64,000 nucleotides of DNA from Eurosta solidaginis (Eukaryota > Arthropoda > Insecta > Diptera > Tephritidae), in assembly GCF_040869045.1 (NCBI RefSeq), contig NC_090321.1:179089596-179153595 (forward strand), written 5' to 3'. Every line of letters begins with the position of its first letter. Position 1 is the stretch's first letter. Positions 10,340 through 22,303 of the stretch are shown one piece after another. The position numbers and the translations under genes were made by a program. A model generated the notes under the pieces. The model saw only the letters and a program-made list of their open reading frames with translations, did no database searches and had not been told where the DNA came from.

Positions 10340-11550
10340 AAGTCCGGAAATAATTTTTTCTGAAGCACTGGTTTTATCAAAATAGTGTTGCAAATGCATA
10401 AGAATTACACTATACAACAGTCATTTCGTGGTAAGTTCAGATAAATAAATCTTACATTAAACTAGTGGTTAGGTTAGTAGTATGCTGAATACGAAAACAA
10501 TAATAGTTTTGTAAAATTGGTTCCAGGTTTTGAGATACTCGAACCCAAAGGTGTGTTTTAAGGTACATTTGAAGCCATGCTACTTATAGATCTTTTATTT
10601 TTAAGCTTATTGTACCTAAAAGTATCATTCTTACACTTCAAAATGCATTTTGATTTTCTGAAAATCTTTCTTTGCTTTTGAGAAATCGTCTATTAAGTTA
10701 ACTGATTTCTGCTAAACTTAGTAAATTCAATAGGGGATTTCTCAGAACCAATAAATTCAGAATGTTCATTTCGAGGAATAGACTAAACGTGTACCTGGAA
10801 TATATAAAATTCGGGTAATATAAGAAAACAAGAATAAGTTTACAGGCAACAACAATGCTTTATCTAACCACTTCTTCAATTTTTCTGTATAGGATATGAG
10901 AAAATTCAAATTGTTGGTGAATGTTTGCTGTCCCATGCTAAAACATGCATCATACAAATATTTCAATTACATGTTTCTCGCTTGATTTAGACAATACTAA
11001 CGCATTTAATAGTTTGTCTTCAGTTGGGTGATGTGTTTTGGGGATTTCGTATGGTATGTTAAGATTGTATCTCGTCGGGATTATGTGTTTTCGGGACTAT
11101 CAAAGTCGGAGTTGCTAAGTGCATATCATTTTACAAACATTGCTTAGTTCGAGAACATGGGAAGTCGGGCAAAAAATTTTTGTGAGCTCCCTAGGTTTTG
11201 TCAGAGAAAATATAATATTGAAGAGCTCTACTACGTTGGTCCAGCCCAATCTGATGATACAAAATTAATAAATTTATTTAAAGTGATTGAGGCTTAAAGG
11301 CTACTACCGCTAGGCCTGAGTATGCCACTCATCTGCATCATCGCCTCAAACCAGCCTTCCTGAACACATACATAAGTAATAGTTTTTGACATATCCGTCT
11401 ACAAAAAAGTCTATAATTTTAGAAACGTACCAAATTTCCGATCGAAGTCCTTTAGTGGATATTTAACTCACCTAACTTTTAGTTCATCCATTTTAGCATT
11501 TCCTTATTCTACTTCAGTAAAAGTTTCAGCATCAATCTGAAACTAACATA
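10340..11550. other. A+T-rich spacer, no gene seen
   Basis: No ORF with recognisable motifs and no family I can assign. A 66-codon minus-strand ORF at 10766-10966 looks like chance. Confidence 0.45.
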
Positions 11551-11990
11551 GTGGTGCGAATATTAGCAGTTTCGATACATCACTATGCCGCTAGTAATAA
11601 GTGCTGGATAATAGCAACAGCAAGGCAGGACAGAGAAAAGAGTGAAAAAAACACATACATGTACACAGCAATGAACAGCACATATTACTCAGCCACATAC
11701 ACACCTATGCATAGAGGGCAATAGTAAATATGAGATGTACATATCAATTAAGAGCTCAGATGTTAATACATATACATATGTAAAGAATAAAATAGTGAAT
11801 ATGAGTTATTTACATAAATTAAAATTAAATAAGCAAAAATATTCAAGAAGGCTGTTCACGAAAAGTGTGGAACCTGGGTGAATAGGCGAATGAGGTAGCT
11901 GAGAGTAGAAAAGCAATGCAAGCTGAGGAATAGTAAGTCAGTTTTATTTTAACACGCTTTTTGTTATAAATTGTTTCTAATTATATTTCG
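11551..11990 (-). mobile_element. Old, diverged solo LTR relic
   Basis: On the minus strand this parallels the LTR at 12741-13224. GGTGCGAATATTAG corresponds to the LTR end, followed by ATCACTATGCCG, repeated ACACATAC-type stretches, and near 11915 GCAATGCAAGCTGAGGAAT (the antisense of the CTCAGCTTGCGCTGC block), then AACACGCT. It is much more diverged than the other copies and lacks clear TG...CA ends. Confidence 0.5.
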
Positions 11991-12234
11991 ACATTCTGTT
12001 ACTCCATTTGCCATTGCATTGCTAGGAGGAACTTAACAATGTAGAACAAAAATATTTAAATGTATAAACACTGCGCAAATACATAAAGATCTAAATCTAC
12101 AAAAAATCGGTTTTAAAGTTTTCATGTTATGAATCGTATGATAATAATCGTTTATGCTTTGAGTTGTATGGATACTTATATTTATAAACGAAAAAAAAAA
12201 AAACAAAAAAATCATATACCTGGCATTTTTTACA

Positions 12235-12481
12235 TCGGAAGAGATCTACTCCGAGCTTCTCTTCCAATTTGCTTCATTCTCCTTCCTTTAATTTTTTCCC
12301 TACCAATTGGAGGGACGGGACTTGCATGTTTTGTGACGATTCCGAATGGCAACTGCCAGGTAGATTAGTTTTCACCGAGGAGCTTTTCATGTCAGAATTA
12401 CACTCGATGTATTTGTATATATTGAAAAAAACCTTTTTACAATTTTTTATGTTGCTTTTTCCGGGTATTGAAGCTGGGGCT
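12235..12481 (-). mobile_element. SINE relic, head partly lost
   Basis: Minus-strand copy of the same SINE: CGGAAGAGATCTACTCCGAG, CTTCTCTTCCAATTTGC, GGACGGGACTTGCATGTTTT and TTTTCACCGAGGAGCTTTTC match the antisense of the body, and TATGTTGCTTTTTCCGGG matches the antisense of the head-body junction. The box A end is gone. Old and diverged. Confidence 0.65.
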
Positions 12482-12740
12482 GAAATTATTTATTTATTTA
12501 TTTTCCTATATTCCAAGTCACTAATTTGATGCACCATTTCTGCAGAAATCATGGCCTGAGATATCACAACTGTTTTAAATTATTATCAGATTTCGGGAAG
12601 TGTTGCTAGATTGCGATTCCCCTTGGACAATATTACAGATCAGTTTAGTTGCTTTCTACCTCAGCTTGAGTCACGCAGTTTGATCTCTTTCTTCTGCCAC
12701 CTTACAGTCAAATAGTAATAAAAATAAAATATATTATTAT

Positions 12741-13224
12741 TGTAACGAATTTAGGGAAATCCTGGTTATTATTCACCTTCTGCTAATGTTCGAATCGCTG
12801 AACTGTCGAATGAATAATTCCAATATTCAGTATTGCAAAGTGGCCTTTATTTAGATTACTTTGGGAGTACTTAACAATTATAGTTCACTTCACAACTAAT
12901 AGCGTGTTTAAATCAATCTGATTAGTCATTCCTCAGCTTGCGCTGCTTCTATACGCTCTGTTGCCTTATCCGCATATTTCTCCTAAGGTCTAGATGTTTC
13001 ACCTTCTAGAACTGTTTTATATTCTGCTTGGTAATTTAGTTATATGCGTGTGTATGTGTGAGTAACAACGTTTGCACTTAGCTGATGACTACATATGTGT
13101 ATGTGAGATATCTCTTCACTTCGAGCTGTTGCTTATGTGTGTCCATGTATATAAGTTTGGTTGATTGCTGTATTTGTTGTTGTGATTATTTACTAACAGC
13201 ATAGTGATGTCAACATTCGCCACA
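12741..13224 (+). mobile_element. Solo LTR, uninterrupted copy
   Basis: 484 bp from TGTAACGAATTTAGGG to AACATTCGCCACA. Flanked by TTAT on both sides (12737-12740 and 13225-13228), a 4-bp target duplication. Copies at 3802 and 25869 and a relic at 11551 belong to the same family. No gag-pol sequence flanks it, so it is a recombination product. The superfamily (Gypsy-like) is inferred from the TG...CA ends and the 4-bp duplication. Confidence 0.75.
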
Positions 13225-14305
13225 TTATTATATTATATAACACTTCAAAATTTCAAACTCAAGTGAAACTTTACAAAATTTTTTGTTAAAACTATATTTT
13301 TAAAAGAATTTATTAATTAAATGTTATTGCATTGTGATTATTGGAAATATCCGTTATTCATAGTTGACTAATATGAGTAATGACACTTCTAACAAAGCAA
13401 ATCTACATGCAGTGATGTTAAAATAAAAATGTTTTTTGCTTTTCCTGCAAAATTTTTTAATTTTCTGATTGAGGGATTTGTGAACTAAGCTAATTTTATA
13501 AAATTATTAAAAACGTCTTGGAATTGATATAGATTAGACAACTACAGTGTAAGTTTTTCCGAAACATGCAATCGTTGAGCTGACGCCTGCAATGAAAGAA
13601 TAGAAGAGCTACTGGTCGTATACGTAATATTTATCCCTTTATTTCATTTTTAGACGATACTTTTTTTGGCTATGCTGGTTTGAAAACCTAAATCTCTATA
13701 GAAGAGCAACTAAATTTGAAAAAAATTAAATTGCAGGCTTAGCTTATTTACAATTTGGTGTATAGGTATTATGACGTTTTTCGATTGTTATCTTGATTTC
13801 TGATATTCCGTACAACAAATCTTTATTGACAGAGGAATGGTAGTAGAATCTCACGCTTCGTTGTAAGCGCGTGAGTTACATCTTTATACCCATCCACTCT
13901 CTCTTCTTCATATATTATTTACTCTGTTTGCTACATACGTTAACTTTCCTACATAAATTTTCTTTTAGGCTACAATTGACATAAACAAGTTTAAACTTTT
14001 CTCTTAGTTCCAAATATTAGTACATAATTAGTGATAAAAACTTAAGTAAGTAAGATAATGTATATATTAAGTGCATTTCCTTTTTGCTGCCTGCATCGAT
14101 GATATTGAAATAAAACGATATCATCGGAGTTAACATTCAAAAGCGTTTTTGTTTGATACTTATTAAAGTAAGTATGTTTGTCGTGCTTCACTTAAAACGA
14201 GCTAAATCAAATGGATGAACCATAAACCCATGAAATGTCTCCTCATTACTTCTGTTAGGTTCTGAAAATCTCATGCAATGCCTTCTCGAATGCAATGGTC
14301 AGTAT
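13225..14305. other. A+T-rich spacer, no gene seen
   Basis: No supported coding sequence. A small inverted repeat around 14098-14127 (GATGATATTG / CGATATCATC) could form a hairpin. I assign no function. Confidence 0.4.
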
Positions 14306-14724
14306 TAGGGTGGTTCAAAAAACCAAAATTTATTTTAGAGGCCAAGGAACTCTCCAATTTTGTTACATCTAACGGAAAATTAATCTAAGCAAAATTTTAG
14401 CTTTGTAGAGCATATAGAAAGCAGTGCTCAACAAGGTTTAGTTTTCGTAAATTCTGTAAATTTTTATTTGTTTGTTTTTAAGGATTCAGAAGATGAAAAA
14501 TTTGTGGTCTTCAATAAATTTGATATTAAACATGTTATCAGCCCCTTTTTATACTCAGTTGAGCAGAGCTCACAGAGTAAATTAACTTTGATTGGATAAC
14601 GGTTGGTTGTACAGGTATAAAGGAATCGAGATAGATATAGACTTCCATATATCAAAATCATCAGTATCGAAAAAAAATTCGATTGAGCCATCTCCGTCCG
14701 TCCCTCTGTCCGTTAACACGATAA

Positions 14725-15086
14725 ATAAAAAAAAAATAAATGTAAGGCGCGATAACCTCCGAAGAGATCTAAGGCCGAGCTTCTCTTCCAATTTGCGTCG
14801 TGCTCCTCTTGATTTTTCCCTACAAATTGGCCGGACGGGACCTACATGTTTTATGCCGACTCCGAACGGGATCTGCAAGGCAGATGAGTTTTCACTGAGA
14901 GCTTTTCATGGCAGAAATACAATCGGAGCGCTTGCCAGACACTGCCGAGGGGCGACCCGGCTTAGAACAATTTTCTTCTAATTGAAAAATCTTATTTCTA
15001 TAATTTTGATGTTGCTTTGCCCGGGAGTTGAACCCAGGGCATACGGTGTGATAGGTGGAGCACGCTACCATCACACCACGGTGGCC
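14725..15086 (-). mobile_element. Full-length SINE with 13-bp target duplication
   Basis: Minus strand: head GTGGTGTGATGGTAGCG, box B-like GGGTTCAACTCCCGGGC, body, then GGTTATCGCGCCTTACATTT and an A/T-rich tail. GTTAACACGATAA (14712-14724) and GTTCACACGATAA (15087-15099) are target-site duplications with one mismatch. The target is a family A copy, in the block that reads GTTAACACGATAACTTGAG without interruption in sister copies. This copy gives the most complete view of the SINE, about 350 bp. Confidence 0.85.
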
Positions 15087-16229
15087 GTTCACACGATAAC
15101 TTGAGTAAATTTTGAGGTATCTTGATGAAATTTGGTATGTAGGTTCCTGGGTACTCATCTCAGATCGCTATTTAAAATGAACGATATCGGACTATAACCA
15201 CGCCCACTTTTTCGATATCGAAAATTTCGAAAAATCGAAAAAGTGCGATAATTCATTACCAAATACGCATTAAGCGATGAAACTTGGTATGTGAGTTGAG
15301 CTTATGAAGCAGAATAGAAAGCTAGAAAATTTTTGGACAATGGGCGTGGCACCGCTCACTTTTAAAAGAAGGTAATTTGGAAGTTTTGCAAGCTGTAATT
15401 TGGCAGTCGTTGAAGATATCATGATGAAATTTGGCAGGAACGTTACTCTTATTACTATATGTCTGCTTAATAAAAATTAGCAAAATCGGACAACGACCAC
15501 GCCCACTTTTTAAAAAAAATTTTTTTAATTCAAATTTTAAAAGAAAAGTTAATATCTTTACAGTATATAAGTAAATTATGTCAACATTCAACTCCAGTAA
15601 TGATATGTTGCAACAAAATACAAAAATAAAAGAAAATTTCAAAATGGGCGTGGCTCCGCCCTTTTTCATTTAATTTGTCTAGGATACTTTTAATGCCATA
15701 AGTCGAACAAAAATTTACCAATGCTTGTGACATTTGGTAGAGGCTTAGATTCTAGGACGATAACTGTTTTCTGTGAAAAGGGACGAAATCGGTTGAAGCC
15801 ACGCCCAGTTTTTATACACAGTCGACCGTCTGTCCTTCCGCTCGGCCGTTAACACGATAACTTGAGCAAAAATCGATATATCTTTACTAAACTCAGTTCA
15901 CGTACTTATCTGAACTCACTTTGTATTGGTGTAAAAAATGGCCGAAATCCGACTATGACCACGCCCACTTTTTCGATATCGAAAATTACGAAAAATGCCA
16001 TAATTATATACCAAATACGAAAAAAGGGATGCAACATGGTAATTGTATTGGTCTATTGACGCAAAATATAACTTTAGAAAAAACTTTGTAAAATGGGTGT
16101 GACACCTACCATATCAAGTAGAAGAAAATGAAAAAGTTTTGCAGGGCGAAATCAAAAGCCCTTGGAATCTTGGAAGGAATACTGTTCGTGGTATTACATA
16201 TATAAATAAATTAGCGGTACCCGACAGAT

Positions 16230-17790
16230 GATGTTCTGGATCACCCTGGTCCACATTTTGGTCGATATCTCGAAAACGATTTCACATAGACAACTAAGGG
16301 CCACTCCATTTTAAAACCCTTATTAATACCTTTAATTTGATACCCATATCGTACAAACACATTCTAGAGTCACCCCTAGTCCACCTTTATGGCGATATAT
16401 TGAAAAGGCGTCCACCTATAGAACTAAGGCCCACTCCCTTTTAAAATACTCATTAACTCCTTTCATTGATACCCATATCGTACAAACAAATTCTAGAGTC
16501 ACCCCTGGTCCACCTTTATGGCGATATTTCGAAAAGGCGTCCACCTATAGAACTAAGGCCCACTCCCTTTTAAAATACTCATTAACACCTTTCATTGATA
16601 CCCATATCGTACAAAAAAATTCTAGAGTCACCCCTGGCCCACCTTTATGGTGATATCTCGAAAAGGCATCCACCTATAGAACTAAGGCACACTCCCTTTT
16701 AAAATACTCATTAACACCTTTTATTTGATACCCGTATCGTACAAACAAATTCTAGAGACACCCCTGGTCCACCTTTATGGCGATATTTCGAAAAGGCGTC
16801 CACCTATAGAACTAAGGCCCACTCCCTTTTAAAATACTCATTAACACCTTTCATTGATACCCATATCGTACAAACAAATTCTAGATTCACCCCTGGTCCA
16901 CCTTTATGGCGATATCTCGAAAAGGCATCGACCTATAGAACTAAGGCCCAGTCCCTTTTAAAATACTCATTAACACCTTTCATTTGATGCCCATATCGTA
17001 CAAACAAATTCGAGAGTCACCCCTAGTCCACCTTTATGGCGATATATTGAAAAGGCGTCCACCTATAGAACTAATGCCCACTCCCTTTTAAAATACTCAT
17101 TAACACCTTTCATTGATAACCATATCGTACAAACAAATTCTAGAGTCACCCCTGGTCCACCTTTATGGCGATATCTCGAAAAGGCGTCCACCTATAGAAC
17201 TAAGGCCCACGCCCTTTTAAAATAGTCATTAACACCTTTCATTTGATACCCATATTGTACAAACGCATTCTAGAGTCACCCCTGGTCCATGTTTATGGCG
17301 ATATCTCGAAAAGGCGTCCACATATAGAACTAAGGCCCACTCCCTTTTAAAATACTCATTAATACCTTTCATTTGATACCCATATAGTACGAACAAATTC
17401 TAGAGTCACCCCTGGTCCATATTTATGGCGGTATCTCGAAAAGGCGTCCACATATAGAACTTAGGCCCACGCCCTTTTAAAATACTCATTAACACCTTTC
17501 ATTTGATACTCGTATCGTACAAACAAATCCTAGAGTCACCCCTGGTCCATCTTTATGGCGATATCTCGAAAAGGCGTCTATAGAACTTAGGCCCACGCCC
17601 TTTTAAAATACTCATTAACACCTTTCATTTGATACTCATATCGTACAAACAAATTCTAGAGTCAGGCCTGGTCCACCTTTATGGCGATATCCCTAAATGG
17701 CGTCCATCTATAGAACTATGGCCCACTCCCTCTTAAAATACTCTTTAATACCTTCCATTTGATACACATGTCATACAAACACATTCCAGG
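16230..17790 (-). repeat. 130-bp satellite, about 12 units
   Basis: Unit starts marked by TTTGATACCCATATCG recur at roughly 16336, 16464, 16592, 16725, 16852, 16983, 17113, 17242, 17372, 17502, 17629 and 17757. Spacing is 127-133 bp. Confidence 0.85.
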
Positions 17791-17933
17791 GTTACCCTAG
17801 GTTCTTTTTACAACATGGTGATTTTCCCTTACTTTGTCTCCACAGCTCTCAAGTGAGTATGTAATATTCGGTTACACCCGAACTTAGCCTTCCTTACTTG
17901 TTTATTTCAGGTTTAAACTATACTTCAATCAAA

Positions 17934-19718
17934 ATGAGTGCACTTAAGACGCGTCAGGCAGACAGTGTTTACTTAATCGGTGTTAAGGACCTGCTGCAAA
18001 ATCCACTACTCCTTCCATTAATATACCCGATGCTGGCTTAAATGATGGTTTAAGGGCCAAAGGAATTCAGAAAATGGTACTGAATGGTACTTCTTCCAAA
18101 AAAAATTTGAAAAAGTTTTAGGTGGCAAGAACGAGGATGTTCCTGAACCAAAGGCTAAGAAGAGCTTTTTTGACATGAATGTGGCAGGGGCTTTAGACAG
18201 AAAGTGTCCGATCGTGAGGCTGTAAGGCTTATCATTCATATTGTCGCCGCACTTGGCCATGATCCCGCAGCATAGCCGCTTTCAAGAGGTTCGATAAAAA
18301 GATAACGGGAATCAGCAAGGCAGAATTTTTCGACAGAGATGATGTCAAAGTTAGCAGACATAAGAGAACCAATTGCTGTTCATTGTGACAGGAAAATCTT
18401 GCCTGACATTTTAGGTTCACAAAAAGTAGACACACTACCAGTGCTAGTTTCCTATGGTGATGGAAATGAGAAACTGCTGGGTGTGTCAAAGTTGGCTAGT
18501 GCAACAGGTACGAAAACTGGAGATGCAGTACTTAAAACTCTTAAGACATGGCATCTCGATGATAAAGTCATTGGTATGGGTTTTCACACAACAAGTGTCA
18601 ACACCGGAATGAAGAATGGTGTATGCAATTTCTTTGAAAAATTGCTGAACAAAGAACTTTTATGGTTGCCATGTTGCCACCACATAATGGAAATAAATTT
18701 GAGCAAGGTATTTACATTATGTTTGTGACCTTCAAGCTCTCCTAAAATTCCAGTATTTAAAAGGTTAAAGGAATCATGGAATGAAGTTGATCGATCAGAC
18801 CACACACCATTAATTTTTTCTCCTGGAAAAGCTGAGTTAAGAAGTAGTGCCATCGATTCCTTCCTTCATCATCTAAGTAAGAAAGATCATCCTCGAGATG
18901 ACTACCTCGAAGTTAATGAACTGACGCTGTTGGTGTTGGGGCAACCAATAGAAAGAAACACACTGGAGAACACCTGGGCCAAAAAATCACGCTCGATGGA
19001 TGGCTAAGCTTATTTATGCATATAAATTGCCCCTTTTTCAAGGAGTTTATCTCACAAATAAGGATACAAAAAATTTGGTTTATCCGTCTTGGAGCACGTG
19101 AAAAACTGGGTAGAGACTCCAATCAGCACCAATGCAGCTTTCAATGACCTAATGTTTTGGAAAGAGGCTGGGAAATACTGAGGAATTGATGAGAGATAGC
19201 TAAAACCATAAAAAAATGCAGTCAAATTTGAGGTACCTATGCGGCGAGCTGGTCGGGTTATCAGTTTTTTCCACAAAAGTGAGCCATGAAAACAAAGTAA
19301 GCATTGTGAACAAGATGTCTCTCTCTCCCTGCACCGGAGAGGATGATTAGAGGAAATGCCAATTTACTAAGTGATGAATGTGAATTGGCAGATTTTGCTA
19401 ATAGTAGAACAATGTTGTTGTTTACTAAGCTAAACATAAAGCAAAGCTTTTTGGACAAACACTCAAGTGAATGGGAACAGAAGCCAGAGTTTAAGGAGGC
19501 AAGAAATACAATTAATAAAATCAAAGTGGTCAATGACATCGGCTAAAAAGGCGTTAAACTAATTCTAGATTTTAACAAACTCATAACAAATGATGAGGAG
19601 GAAAAACAGCTATTGCTGCAGATTGTAGAGGCTAACCGAAAACAAGTTCCGACTGTACCAACAAAGAAGGTCGTTTTAGAAAGCCTACAGAAACCGCCCA
19701 CTTCCAAAGGAAAATTAT
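17934..19718 (+). pseudogene. Transposase-like protein relic, family not assigned
   Basis: I do not assign a named superfamily. ATG at 17934 starts a lysine/arginine-containing stretch (MSALKTRQADSVYLIG). Later segments include SDREAVRLIIHIVAALGHDP-like codons near 18205-18270, then the best frame 18339-18728 with PIAVHCDRKILPDILG, LLGVSKLASATGTKTGDAV, MGFHTTSVNTGM and LPCCHHIMEI. After a stop near 18727 the reading goes on with VFKRLKESWNEVDRS, PLIFSPGKAELRSSAID, and near 18990 an ARWMAKLIYAYKLPLFQGVY segment. A TTS-N-TG followed by a cysteine/histidine HH pair suggests an RNase H-like transposase core. Similar unnamed proteins occur in insects and cnidarians, by memory. Multiple stops and shifts make it inactive. 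Confidence 0.6.
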
Positions 19719-20039
19719 AAAGGCTTCATATTGATTATTTATATTCACAATAAAATGTACCTATTTTAAAGAAGGTTCGTACTTTAAAACATGCATATAT
19801 ATTAAGGTTCTTGTATCCTACCATGTCTAATCATTTTTTCAGAAATTTTAGAAAAATGCCAGTTTTCAGATTTTAAACAGCATTGAGCACTGCCTTCCAA
19901 ATGACCTATGACCTTGAAGTTTTGGCTCCTCACTTCTTTTATCCAATATAAAAGAATTGGAGGGTCCCTTGGCCTTAACATTCAACATTTCATAGATCTC
20001 TGCTTCTGAGGTATTAGAGAGCTACAGACTTTTAAAACA

Positions 20040-20850
20040 TAACCTCTAAATTGTTGCACATCGACCTTTTAAGGCCGTCTTCGACAGCACGAAAGGAGCT
20101 GCCTGTAAGCCGCTATGTCTGAATTTGGTGTCCACGCAAAACTTATGCGGCTGTGCAAAATGATGTTGAGCAACACCATCAGCTCAGTCATAATTGGGAA
20201 GGACCTCTCGGATGCGTTCCAAACTAAACGAAGTTTCAGACAGGGTGGCCCCCTGTCGTGCGATTTCTTTAATTTGATGCTGGAGAAATTTATAATAGCT
20301 GTAGAACTTAACCGTGCAACTACTGCCATATGCTGTGACATTGACATCATCGGCCTAAACACCCGCGCTGTTATTTCTGCTTACTCCAAGCTGGAAAAGA
20401 AGCGGTAAAGGTGGGTTTGATGGTGAATGAGTACAAAACGAAGTACCTGCTATTATCGAACAAAGAATCAGCACATATGCGCCTTGGCAATGACGCTACT
20501 GTTGGCAGCCATAATTTCGAAATAGTAAAAGGTTTAGTTTATTTGGGAACCAGAATTAACACTAACAACAGCATCAGCTCTGAAATCCAGCGAAGAATCA
20601 GTCTTTCCAATAAATGAAAGATGACGCTGCGACTAAAAAAGTGTTTCTATCGGAACCCGTCTATGGAAACAAAGGAAGAGGGCGGCCCCCACTCCGCTGG
20701 AAGGACCAGGAGGAAAACGATTTTAACTCCCTTGGTACGACTTATTGGCGCCAGTTGTCAGGTAGAAGAAGCGACTGGTGCACCTTGGTGGACGCCCATA
20801 GCCCTTTTAACGGTTAAGCGCCATTAGGCAAGTTAGTAAGACCTTAAGAT
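20040..20850 (+). pseudogene. LINE reverse transcriptase relic with deleted active site
   Basis: Same LINE family as at 55560-56690. Frames show MLSNTISSVIIGKDLSDAF, RQGGPLSCDFFNLMLEKFII, then NRATTAICCDIDIIGLNTRA where the sister copy has a longer stretch ending in YADDIYIIG, so the codons around the catalytic YADD are deleted or altered. It continues with SAYSKLEKK, GLMVNEYKTKYLL, NFEIVKGLVYLGTRINTNN, and after another deletion a GRGRPPLRWKDQEE tail. Three frames and a large deletion before 20617 show that it is dead. Confidence 0.8.
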
Positions 20851-21874
20851 AGAGCTATTGTGTTTTACATTTAAGTGTGTTAGTGTATGCGAAGTACTTT
20901 AATGTATTTAAGTTTCTCCTCTTGTGTTCAACTTCATAACACAAACAAATAAAAAATTCACAACGTTACCAGAGGATGTGAATCGTTTCCAGATCATTGA
21001 AAAATCGATTGCAGTATTTATTTAGCTTGGAAGAAGTAGTATTAGGGTTTTCGGCAGATATGACTACAAGAAACGTGAGGGTTCCTCCCAATGCAATCTA
21101 CATATATTTTGCCTCTGTTGAAAAACTCGTTTTGTTGTCAACAAATTTTTTTAATATGAACAGGTTTCTTCTCCTGACATATTCTGTTTTAAAAGGGTTG
21201 ATACATAATCCCTTGGTATTAAATCAACCTTCTTTTGAGATAAGGTTTGTAGCATGCAAACGGATATTGTTATTTCTTCCTCTTTTTCGATTAGCATCCA
21301 GAAGAGTAATGAAAGCGCAATCCCTAGCGGAAGATTGTTGAGCCTCTGACTTTTCCAGTCATAGCTTGTTCAAAAGACTATTATGTAGTCTCAGGCAAGC
21401 CCCTAAGGTCTTAATTTTCCTTTTAAAGCGATGGATGACAATCCTTTTTGATTTTGCTGACTGCATATTTATTCGATTGCCACATCGATGAAGTTTTTTT
21501 GTTAAACTTCTAATATGCTTATTCAAATTTTTTTCCATAACATTAAGAAGAACTGAGGCTACGGCGTCGATACGTCGATGGTAGTTCCTTAAGATTCTCC
21601 GGTTTTGGTATGAGTATGAACTGAACAGATAGCCTTCTTTTTGTAATGTAGCCCAACAGTACAAGCTCACATTATGATATCATTATTTCTTGTTTGGTAC
21701 AGTCGTTATGACACATCGGTTGGTCTTCGTTGAAGGAAAGAATCTTGTCCCTATCAATAAAATATAAATAAAAGTCTTAAGGGTTTTCAGGGGAAATGAA
21801 CGGACAAGATAAGTTATTTAATTTCTCCGAACAAGCCCTGTTATTTGTGCATTTCACGATCAAGTTTTGAAGAA
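20851..21874. other. No recognised gene; two unexplained ORFs
   Basis: A plus-strand 114-codon frame (20997-21341) and a minus-strand 103-codon frame (21670-21359) lie here. The second is very basic and contains many Arg/Lys/His residues (NYHRRIDAVASVLLNVMEKN, HRFKRKIKTLGACL). Neither resembles a family I recognise. They may be remnants of a transposon coding region, because they are bracketed by LINE pieces. I leave them unannotated as genes. Confidence 0.35.
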
Positions 21875-22303
21875 GTTGTTGTTGTTTTTGTTATTGTAGC
21901 GATAAGGTTGCTCCCCGAAGGGTTTGGGGAGTGTTGTCGTTGTGATGATGCTTTGCCGGATACAGATCCGGTACGCTCCGGTACCACAGCACCATTAAGG
22001 TGCTAGCCCGACCATCTCGGGAACGATTTATGTTGCCACATTAAACCTTCAGGCCATCCCCTCCCTCCCCACCCCCAAGTTCCATGAGGATCTTGGGGTC
22101 GCCAGAGCCGCGTCTGTTAGTGAAACAGGATTCGCCGCGGATAGGTGAGGTTGGCAATTGTGTTTGGAGTAGATATTTATTGCGTTGGCAACCTGAAGGG
22201 TTGTGCTACACGGCCCCTTGAATCTGGTATTTTAGTCGCCTCTTACGACAGGCATACCTACCGCGGGTATATTCTGACCCCCTAACGCGCTGGGGTAAGT
22301 TAT
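21875..22303 (-). mobile_element. LINE 3'-UTR copy, (CAA)n-like tail
   Basis: Antisense reading starts CCCCAGCGCGTTAGGGGGTC at 22303, includes GTATGCCTGTCGTAAGAGGC, and ends ACTCCCCAAACCCTTCGGGG, AGCAACCTTATCGCTACAAT and a degenerate CAA-rich tail near 21880. The terminal 40 bp are the same as the piece inserted in piggyBac at 9478. No ORF is included. It is a severely 5'-truncated LINE insertion. It is G+C-rich compared with its surroundings. Confidence 0.65.

Larger units (their letters stand above)
14547..17903 (-). mobile_element. Family A repeat, copy 3, carrying a SINE
   Basis: On the minus strand it runs from the hairpin GTTCGGGTGTAACCGAAC side (ACACCCGAACTTAGCC near 17880) to TATACTCAGTTGAGCAG at 14549. 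It contains 12 satellite units (16230-17790) and the shared blocks ATGAAATTTGGCAGG, AGGCGGAGCC-type GC boxes and CACACAGTCG-like sequence. A SINE at 14725-15086 splits its distal block GTTAACACGATAA. It separates the left end of a DNA transposon from that transposon's coding part. Confidence 0.75.
14306..19975 (+). mobile_element. DNA transposon with transposase-like pseudogene, invaded by family A
   Basis: The left end reads TTAGGGTGGTTCAAAAAACC and AGAGGCCAAGGAACTCTCCA (14314-14360), later AAGCAGTGCTCAACAAGGTT (near 14420). The antisense of 19880-19975 reads AGGCCAAGGGACCCTCCAA and, further in, AAGGCAGTGCTCAATGCTGT. These are inverted-repeat ends of one element. Between them lie a family A copy (14547-17903) and the coding relic (17934-19718). 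The right terminus lacks the outermost 35-40 bp, probably lost next to the LINE relic that follows. The superfamily is not assigned. Confidence 0.6.

Noticed and set aside
14592..14981. 129-codon ORF with RAFHGRNTIGALARHCRG
   Set aside because: Antisense of SINE body joined to family A sequence. The same peptide arises at each SINE copy in the window.
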